A stretch of DNA of 39,624 bases from NCBI GenBank assembly GCA_032718475.1, contig JAUCBJ010002934.1, positions 1 through 39,624 on the forward strand. Reading direction: 5' to 3'. The notes below the pieces were generated by a model. It searched no databases and was not told the origin of the DNA. It saw nothing but the letters and a program-made list of their open reading frames with translations. Numbering within the stretch: position 1 is the first letter of the stretch; each line of letters starts with the position of its first letter. Position numbers and translations under genes: made by a program. This DNA comes from Nemertoderma westbladi (taxonomy: Eukaryota; Xenacoelomorpha; Nemertodermatida; Nemertodermatidae). Below, piece by piece: positions 31,104 through 37,840 of this stretch.

Positions 31104-33119
31104 GTGAGGGAGAAGACTACGGTAAATGTGGGATCAGCGATCCGTGACGATGCGGAGAGGATCATTGGACCAGACACCTCCAACCTCCTGGACATGCAAG
31201 CGGTCTATATGGGCATGACGGGGCCAGACGGGTTGGGATTGGTAGAGAACACAGGACATTGCGGAGCAGTGGCGATGGGTCAGCTCATGGGGCTCGTCTG
31301 CCACAAGCCGATGGACTGGGGTAAGTTCCGGGAGGAGTACGGAGCGGAGCTGGCGAACTCGCTGAAATGGGGAGCGAGGCCAGGGAAACAGGAGGTGTAT
31401 CAGTTCTGAAGGGGAGCTATAAAGATATATCAGAAGAGATATATCCTACAGGAGGATTGGATAATGATTGGTTTACTAAACCTATTCATGGCCGTGGTTA
31501 TCGGAAGAGAGCCAATGGCGTTTCTGCTATCAGGAACACCTCTGAACTACAGAAGGGCCTTTAAGGTGGCCTTCAGGGCTGAAGGGAGAGTCGGTGTACT
31601 ACGATAGCCGGCAACTAGTAGACAGAGAGGTGGATACACCATACAAGAGATGGGAGAAGCTGGAAGCGGATAGACTCGAGGAGAAGAGGCTGGAAGAAAT
31701 CGCCAGGCGAGAAAGGAGGGAAGCAGACGAGAGAGAGGCGGACATAAGGGGAGAGGACTAATGCCGTCGGGTTCGAAGCCCAGGACTTGGACGAGCTAAG
31801 GTGGGAATCAGGGAGCTCGGGCGAGTTTCTGGGGGAGGAACTGGGATGGATGGAAGGATCGCCGAAACAGTCGAAATCGGGATTGCAAGTGATGCCCATG
31901 CCAGTGGGCTCTGTGGGGTCGATTTCGCAAGAAAGAGACCAAGGGAGCAGGAAGGGTGGAAAGTTATGGGTGGAAGCCAAGGTGGAAAGGGGCACAGTGG
32001 ATCTATCGGGATACCGGGTCTGGATCCACTCCCAGCGAGGGAGGAAGATGATGACTAGTTTGGGGAGATGCCACCTATCGAGAGGATCGGCCACTCAGAT
32101 ATGGACTGGGTGGGCGGGAGAGTGGTGATGGCCAGCGGGGCGAGGGCCTTCTGGGACAAACCCGGCAAGCGGACCTGGGTGCACGACCAAGCGGACCCGG
32201 CGATGGATTTCGCCGGGAGCATCATCAGGTTGGGCGAGCAGCCGGGAACGGCACCACGGGTAGTGTTTGGGGAGACGATGCCGAGACGGGAGGAGGATGT
32301 GGATATTGGTAGAGACCTTAATGTCCAGAAGTTTGCCTACCAACGGCTCCACAGACCTAGGAGACCGCTCGGGGCAAAAGATGACTTGGGGCGGGATGCG
32401 TTGATACACAGCTGTGACTACTGCGGGAGGCTAACTCACCAGGAAAAGAGCTGTTTGTATTGATTTCAGAAGGGGACGAGCTGCCTCTACTGTCGCGAGT
32501 CGACCCATAGGATGGGAGCATGTCCGAGGCTGTATAACCGCTGCTCAAAGTGTAACCCTAAGTGTAAGTGTGACACTATGGGCGGCAGTGCGATTGGATG
32601 GACGATGAAGAGAAGTTCAAGATCTTTGAGGAGTGGGCCGACGTCGGCGTTATGACGCGGCAGAGGATGAAGGCCCAGGAGTTCCGGTGGGGTTTCTTCA
32701 ACATCAATCCGGAAGCCCATGAGGAGATTATCAAAAGGAGACTGCCATTCACATACCAGGAGGTAGCGACAGAGGCATCATATGGAGGAGTCAACACGCA
32801 GAGGTACTTGGATAGATGGACGCCAGAAAACAGAGGCGAGTTCAGGGATTTTCTGGCGGAGCACGTGCCGCAAACGAATGATCTTGTGGGACGCTACCAG
32901 GGGGAAGCAGAAGGGGCACTCGGCAGGGCCACCTGCAAAGCGTTACTGGGAGTTGATAACACCAATGCCCAAATAATCGACCACGGGGATTAGCAAGGCG
33001 GTAACGGCGAGAATGAGGAGTCTCAGAGAGGACAAGCCAGAGGGAAGGAAGCGGCCCAGACAAGACGATGACAGGGGGAAAGAACTAAGATGGTTCCCGA
33101 AGACGGGAGGAGCGAACTA
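31104..33119 (+). pseudogene. BEL-2 ORF3: unknown protein with two zinc knuckles, env position
   Basis: A broken reading frame between pol and the 3' LTR. 31104-31409 has GHCGAVAMGQLMGLVCHKPM and REEYGAELANSLKWGARPG. A TGA at 31408 replaces an Arg codon present in BEL-1. Then come a hydrophobic stretch (IMIGLLNLFMAVVIG) and a charged helix (EEKRLEEIARRERREADERE, about 31670-31735). 32068-32463 ends in CDYCGRLTHQEKSC and, past a TGA at 32461, CLYCRESTHRMGAC: two C-X2-C-X4-H-X4-C knuckles. 32598-32993 has KIFEEWADVGVMTRQRMKAQ and WGFFNINPEAHEEIIKRRLP, with a basic tail. Zinc knuckles suggest RNA or DNA binding rather than an envelope. I do not recognise the family. Confidence 0.72.
32428..32535 (+). 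other. Two CCHC zinc knuckles of ORF3
   Basis: C-X2-C-X4-H-X4-C twice (CDYCGRLTHQEKSC and CLYCRESTHRMGAC), followed by a Cys/Lys-rich CSKCNPKCKC. Gag knuckles of retroelements bind their RNA. Here the motif is downstream of pol, in addition to the knuckle in Gag (26192-26233). Confidence 0.85.
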
Positions 33120-33857
33120 GAACCCAGAGGGGGAGATGTGGGCGTGCCTGGAAGGCACCACATGTGGGAATAAATACGAACTCCTAAGTTCAAATAATTA
33201 AGTGCAATTAGTATGTACGTATGTAGATAATCAATATAATTAATATGAATATATAATCAAAGTAAGTACTATATCATAAGTCAGTAAGTAAGTCATATAT
33301 ATCCTTTTCCAACTAGCTACTGGGATTGGGGACCAATTAACTATGACAGGAGGACGAGACACCAGACGAATCACGCTTCTTGAGTGCGACGGCACGAAAG
33401 GGGAGGGTGAGGCTCGTCAGGGGTGAGTGGAGTAAAACAAGTGTGGGTTGAGTATAGGAGAACGGGAGAAGTATGGAGAGGAGGTGTTGACATGCGTAGA
33501 AGTGAGAGGAGTGCAATTCAAGTGTGGGGAGCGAGCTGTAAGAGAGAGAGTAAGGGACAACGAGGTCCGTGAGAGAGAGAGTAAGGGACAGAGATGTCCG
33601 AGAGTGAGATTAGAGTGAGGATGTAGAAAATTGTGTGAAGAGAGAGCACAATTGTCTCAAACAGAGACGTCAGATACCTTGGTGCAACATAGCTCGCGAT
33701 TGCACCAAGGAGGGGTAGTAATAACATACCCAGGGGGGGCGGTTGGAAAGCCGACCCAGAGAAAAGAACTCCACCCCACACCCAATATTAGATTGGGTTC
33801 CAGCGGAATTGAAGCGCACTTAAGGTTGATGCTATCTTCTCACTGGGAAGATAGCAT
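33120..33857 (+). other. BEL-2 3' untranslated region with conserved hairpins
   Basis: Homologous to 9190-9902 of BEL-1. Stem-loops: GTGCCT/AGGCAC (33144-33158) within an outer ATGTG/CACAT stem (33136-33163), CCTTGGTGCAA/TTGCACCAAGG (33677-33710) and ATGCTATCTT/AAGATAGCAT (33829-33857). A GAGAGAGTAAGGGACA-type repeat lies at 33540-33610. No conserved frame. Confidence 0.75.
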
Positions 33858-33866
33858 GGGGGGGAG
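33858..33866 (+). other. BEL-2 polypurine tract
   Basis: GGGGGGGAG immediately before the 3' LTR. Plus-strand primer site by position and composition. Confidence 0.85.
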
Positions 33867-34532
33867 TGTAAGCGGATTCAATTCCACTTCATTACCCACC
33901 AGAAAATGGGACCAGTGGCATTTTTACAAATACATTGGGGATACGAGATTACCAATATTAATCTCGCCTCATAACCAACATTGGGGGGGGGGGGGGGGCG
34001 ACACAAGCCCTAAAGCCACAGAGAGAGGTGAGAGGTCAAACCACCTCAGAGGGAATACAGCTAGTAGAGGCTAGCAGCGGGGGGAAACACTCACAGGGAA
34101 TGCCAAAGTGACAATTAGTATATTAGCCAATAGCGGGGAGGGAAGCACGTGATTAGGGATAGGAAAGCATCCACTGGGTACAGAGGGCCAAGTACTGTAA
34201 GAGGTGAAATCAATATCCGTGTGTGTTAATCATTTATTATTCTGCATTACTGATTTACCGGTCAGTTCATTAGTTACTCAGTTGCAGACTGGTCATAGTT
34301 TATGACCGTCACCGCCACTAACATCATATATTACTGTGTATTTTCTGCTGTTACCGATCTACCGTGATCACTGATTTACCGATTGTGCTATTATTGCTTG
34401 GAGTATAAACATTGAGAATCAGAAACTCTATTGTTTTTCCCCGATGGCCTTCAGCCAAACCCAGTACAACTGCCCAGCAGAACGGTGACGCGTACAAATC
34501 TAACCCAGTCGGGACCTTAGGATCCCGTCACA
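33867..34532 (+). repeat. BEL-2 3' LTR
   Basis: 666 bp, the partner of 21299-21961. It has a G16 run at 33983-33998. Its last six bases overlap the LINE-C copy 3 target duplication. Confidence 0.95.
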
Positions 34533-34536
34533 GCCA
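34529..34536. repeat. Target-site duplication of LINE-C copy 3 (CACAGCCA), left copy
   Basis: CACAGCCA spans the BEL-2 LTR end and its target duplication. It recurs at 37291-37298 on the far side of the LINE, followed by A, which restores GCCAA for BEL-2. Confidence 0.9.
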
Positions 34537-34584
34537 CTACTACTACTACTACTAGGATCGGCATGCTGCATTGCAGCTGCATTT

Positions 34585-35571
34585 TTAAGAATGCTGTGCC
34601 GGCTTATCGACAAAATTGCACCGCCACAACTCCCTATCACCCATGACATTTGCTAGATCATCCGCATCTTCAAGGCCAGTGTCCTTTAAGATGCGTCTCA
34701 AGAAAGTCATGGGCTGTCTACCATGCTTATTCACTCCATGAGGCTGCCAAAGTACAAGATTATGCACTGGTTGGTCCTCACGGCGAAAGCAATGTCCTGC
34801 AAAGCGGAGGCGATTTTGTTCTAGTGTCAAGCTTGGGGGATCCAATGAGACACCTCCAATGTTATATAGGCGTCTGGTTGGAGATGTGTGCATTGTACTT
34901 GACACAATGAACCCGGCGTAGCATTCTTGTGAATGTGCCATCCAGAGATTTGGTGTCCTCAGCAGTTAGAGCCCAGCATGGACTCCCATAGAGGAGTACT
35001 GGAACTACTGCTGCTCTAAATAACCGGACCTTAAGTTTCCGATTAATTCTCGGTGACTTCCAAATCCTGGAAAGCCTATTCAAGGCTGCCCATGCCTTTC
35101 CCTTACGTATTCGAAGGTCCTCACCTGCCTTCCGGATCCATGATCCCAGGTAACAGAAGTCATCCACATGTTCAAGCATACCATCTTTTGAGCTTATGCT
35201 CATCCGATCAGAGACTTGCTGAGGACTTTCAAAGTTAACTGTCAAAAGTTTGGTCTTTCTGGAGTTAATAAAAACACCAACACTGGAAGCAGCATGTTCT
35301 AATGAGCTGAGGAGCCGTTGGGCTCCCTCTAGTGATTCTCTGAGAGTACTCTTAAGTCATCAGCAAAGTCTAGATCAGTTAGGTACTTGGCAGGATTTCC
35401 TCGACTTCTGGAGCCAGTAGGTGGAGTTATCATCACCCCATCATCATTATGATGATCTAAGGACATGCGTAGAACATAGTCAACAATAATTATGAACAAG
35501 AATGGTGCAAGTGTGTCTCCCTGGAGGACGCCCCATAAAACTGGTTCTGTGTCACCGTCAACAGTAGACAC
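34585..35571 (-). pseudogene. LINE-C copy 3 reverse transcriptase palm and C-terminal domain
   Basis: Three overlapping frames. 35329-35571: GVLQGDTLAPFLFIIIVDYV and DLDFADDLRVLS (FADD kept). 34862-35245: YLGSWIRKAGEDLRIRKGKA and LFRAAVVPVLLYGSPCWALT. 34585-34941: LRFAGHCFRREDQPVHNLV to the natural stop. The frame changes between them are small indels. Confidence 0.88.
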
Positions 35572-35674
35572 AAATGTTGTCGAACCATCGTATACTGATC
35601 TGATTGCTGCAATAATTTCATCAGGAATCCCATATAATTAAAGTATGCTGAACATACGTGAGCGAGAAACTGAA

Positions 35675-37141
35675 TCAAAGGCCTTGATTGAAGTCAACAA
35701 ATATAACAGCCAGATGCCTGTCTTTCTTTTTTGATAACTCTTCAATTATGCCAAATTGTGCCAAAATGGGCTCCATGGTCCCACGACCTTTACGGAACCC
35801 ATTCTGATTTCCACGGAGCAGTCTCTCAATGGGATCCCTGATGCGATTTAATAGAATTCTATTGTATAGCTTTGCAGCAATCGAGATCAATGAGATTCCC
35901 CGAAAAGAACCATAGAGTGTTAGGTTGCCCTTCTTGGGAACTGGCACCAACTTATTTGTTTTCATTTCTTGTGGGACTTTTGTTGTACGGTACATGTCTA
36001 CTATGATGGGATAGATGAGCTTTAAACACTCAGGTATTTTAAAGACCTCAGGGGGAACACCATCTACTCCACTGACACGATTGGTCTTAATGCTCTTTGC
36101 AGCAGCCTTCACTTCTGCAAAGGAGATATCACCAATGGGAATATCTGGGAGTACAGACTCAGACACTTTTACTTCTCTAAAGTTATCACCCAATACCCTG
36201 TCATTTTTGAGGAGCTTTTCAAGGTGGGCCTTCCAACCATTGAGGCGATCGGCTGGTGATTCAGCCTTAACCTTGGTGGTTGGTTGGCTTTTTCGACCAG
36301 CAAGCAAGTTGATCGATCTCCATGCCTGGGATGATTGCCTGCTGTCGCCAGCATCATTGATAGCATCAACCTGTTGGTTTATTAGCTCCTGTAAATTAAC
36401 ATAGTGCTGCCTGTTCAGGGACCTAGATGCAGCCTTAACTGCATTCTTTGCCGCTGTAGTCTGTTTGAGTCGGGACTCTTTCTGCGCCTTGTAGAGGTCA
36501 TTTCGGCACTTCTGAATTTTGTTGTCAGTCCAGGGGGCCCGTTTCCTGTTTCGAGGGTATACAGGAACTGTTTCTGCAGCTGCTAACTTAACTGCCTCTG
36601 TGAAGGCAGTATAGCCCTCACAGTGATCTGCCGCCTCAGAGGCAAGAACCTCATACCTGTTGCTCAGCTGTAGTGTGAAGCTGGATCTCACACTTGGCTG
36701 TTGCAACAGAGAGGACCAGTCATACCGCGGCAAGGCAGATTTAGTTGTTCTGCTAGCACGCAGGCTAAGTCTTACCTTGGCCACAATAAGGCGGTGATCA
36801 CTGGAGAAGGGTCGTAGTGTAAATGCATTACAGTCTTGTATAGAGCTTCTGTATTTCCTACGAAACAGGATATGGTCTATTTGGGACTTGTGACCACTGG
36901 GTCCACTATGAGTCCATAGCTTTCCAGTTCGCTTCTTGAACTGGGTTCCAGCCGAAAACAATCCATTTCCAGAGATAAAATCCTGTAGATGGACGGAATT
37001 TCGGTTAACACTATTGCTATAGACCCAGGGCGATGTAGGTGATTGATGCAGACTTGCATTAAAGTCTCCCAGGAATGTTAAGAATGCATGCTGATCCACT
37101 CCATCAGTAGCTGCTTGTAGATTCTGGTAGAAATTTTTCAC
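35675..37141 (-). pseudogene. LINE-C copy 3 endonuclease and start of reverse transcriptase
   Basis: 488 codons open. The endonuclease end has TFLGDFNASL and SDHRLIVAKV (the conserved D-F-N and S-D-H of apurinic-type endonucleases, which nick target DNA). A stop just upstream (TAG, about 37140) separates it from the rest of the endonuclease. Then come a Lys/Arg-rich linker, VSGVDGVPPEVFK and NQNGFRKGRGTMEPI. The frame is lost inside motif A (HLAVIFVDFNQGL, where copy 2 has VDFFKAFDS). Downstream frames carry FADD and the C-terminal domain. Confidence 0.9.
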
Positions 37142-37298
37142 CTACTCTACAGGGGCAACACTAGTTGGAGAGTAGCACACAATCAGAACCACCTTAGGAA
37201 ACTTCTTAGCCAGTCTTCCAGAACATGAGAAGTGGCAACGGATGATGCGGTTAGAGATTTGGTCTATTTTGTCCAGTGCTGCACACTGGACACAGCCA

Positions 37299-37559
37299 AT
37301 AGGCTACTGGTATCACTGCAATCCAACATCAATAGTCACAATAAACTCAGACTAATAAACTCTATTTTATCTACCGTCCCTAAAGCCAAAGTAAGTCCAT
37401 CAACCACGGAATAGCAACCATGAGGGTGGCGCGTAACAGACCACACTAAACCAGTCGAACGGTCGGGAGTCGGGGCAAACACTTGTCCTTGTTATAATGT
37501 ATCATTATAGCTTGATATATCATTAAATAAATTGGATATGAGCTGTTGCAACTGTAATT
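37299..37559. other. Right flank of BEL-2, nothing recognised
   Basis: 260 bp between the transposon nest and the foldback element. TGATATATCAT, itself a palindrome, occurs at about 37513 and again just past the foldback element at about 37753. Confidence 0.5.
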
Positions 37560-37753
37560 AATGATGTAATGTAAATGGTTTTGTTCAGAAGCGGAAAAAA
37601 TGAGACAGCGCGTCACCGGGGGTTGAACCAGTGCTCTACGTACGTTTCGACCTATCAGGCCTCATCAGTAGCGCTAACCAGTTCAGCCACCTCTCATTTT
37701 TCTTCTTTCTCATTTTTTTCATTTCTGAACAAAACCATTTACATTACATCATT
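37560..37753. mobile_element. Foldback element with 31-bp perfect terminal inverted repeats
   Basis: 194 bp. The left arm 37560-37590 (starting AATGATGTAATG) is the exact complement of 37723-37753 over 31 bases. Pairing continues with few mismatches through AAAAAATGAGA / TCTCATTTTTT. The whole unit can fold into one long hairpin whose tip is the hammerhead-like core at 37625-37684. On the minus strand it has Pol III-like boxes TGGCTGAACTGG and GGTTCAACCCC. No protein is encoded. It may be a MITE, or a SINE/retrozyme-like unit. No clear target duplication is visible. Confidence 0.8.
37625..37684 (-). ncRNA. Hammerhead ribozyme-like motif, type I, minimal
   Basis: On the minus strand all conserved hammerhead core bases appear in order. 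Core CUGAUGA is at 37668-37662. Stem II GGCC/GGUC closes a UGAUA loop at 37661-37649. GAAA is at 37648-37645. A two-pair stem III (A-U, C-G) closes the loop GUAC, then the cleavage triplet GUA is at 37639-37637, with the cut expected after 37637. Stem I is open-ended: three pairs next to the core (CGA/UCG type, after an A-G mismatch at the first position), a UAGC bulge, then eight pairs GAACUGGU/ACUGGUUC (37684-37677 with 37632-37625, two of them G-U). Minimal type I hammerheads with tiny stem III are known from animal retrozymes and Penelope-like elements. Activity here is inferred, and the mismatch beside the core may weaken it. Confidence 0.75.
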
Positions 37754-37840
37754 GATATATCATATTATACTGTACGGGTAGGCTATTCGGTTACTACAGT
37801 AACATTATTATCTAACTGCATTATCGTATAATAATGCAGA

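Larger units (their letters stand above)
21299..34532 (+). mobile_element. BEL-2: 13.2-kb BEL/Pao LTR retrotransposon
   Basis: The LTRs of 663 bp (21299-21961) and 666 bp (33867-34532) start TGTAAGC and end GTCACA, with about 21 substitutions between them by eye. The internal region of about 11.9 kb is long for this superfamily. It contains a 5' coiled-coil region, Gag (DUF1759-like), a zinc knuckle, aspartic protease (DUF1758-like), reverse transcriptase with YVDD, Pao RNase H, integrase, a hairpin-repeat array, ORF3 with zinc knuckles, a structured 3' UTR and a polypurine tract. Coding defects include stops near 23209, 26888, 29871, 31408 and 32461, frameshifts near 27462 and 29550, and a deletion near 29118. 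It cannot move by itself as read here. Confidence 0.95.
34537..37290 (-). mobile_element. LINE-C copy 3, 5'-truncated, inserted at the end of BEL-2
   Basis: About 2.75 kb, minus strand, antisense to BEL-2. The 3' tail is (AGT)n at 34537-34553. In sense it starts inside the endonuclease (ALDKIDQISNRIIRCHFSC region near 37270) and runs through FLGDFNASLHQSP, SDHRLIVAKVRLSLRASR, the linker, reverse transcriptase and C-terminal domain. Frames: 35675-37141, 35329-35571, 34862-35245 and 34585-34941. An 8-bp duplication flanks it. It is younger than BEL-2. Confidence 0.93.

Noticed and set aside
31104-33119. ORF3 as an envelope glycoprotein
   Set aside because: There is no signal peptide, furin-like site, fusion peptide or Cys-rich ectodomain. 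It has zinc knuckles and a basic tail instead.
34862-37141. LINE-C copy 3 and LINE-C copy 2 as host genes
   Set aside because: Full LINE motif set, target duplications, (AGT)n tails, 5' truncation and frameshifts show they are retrotransposon copies.
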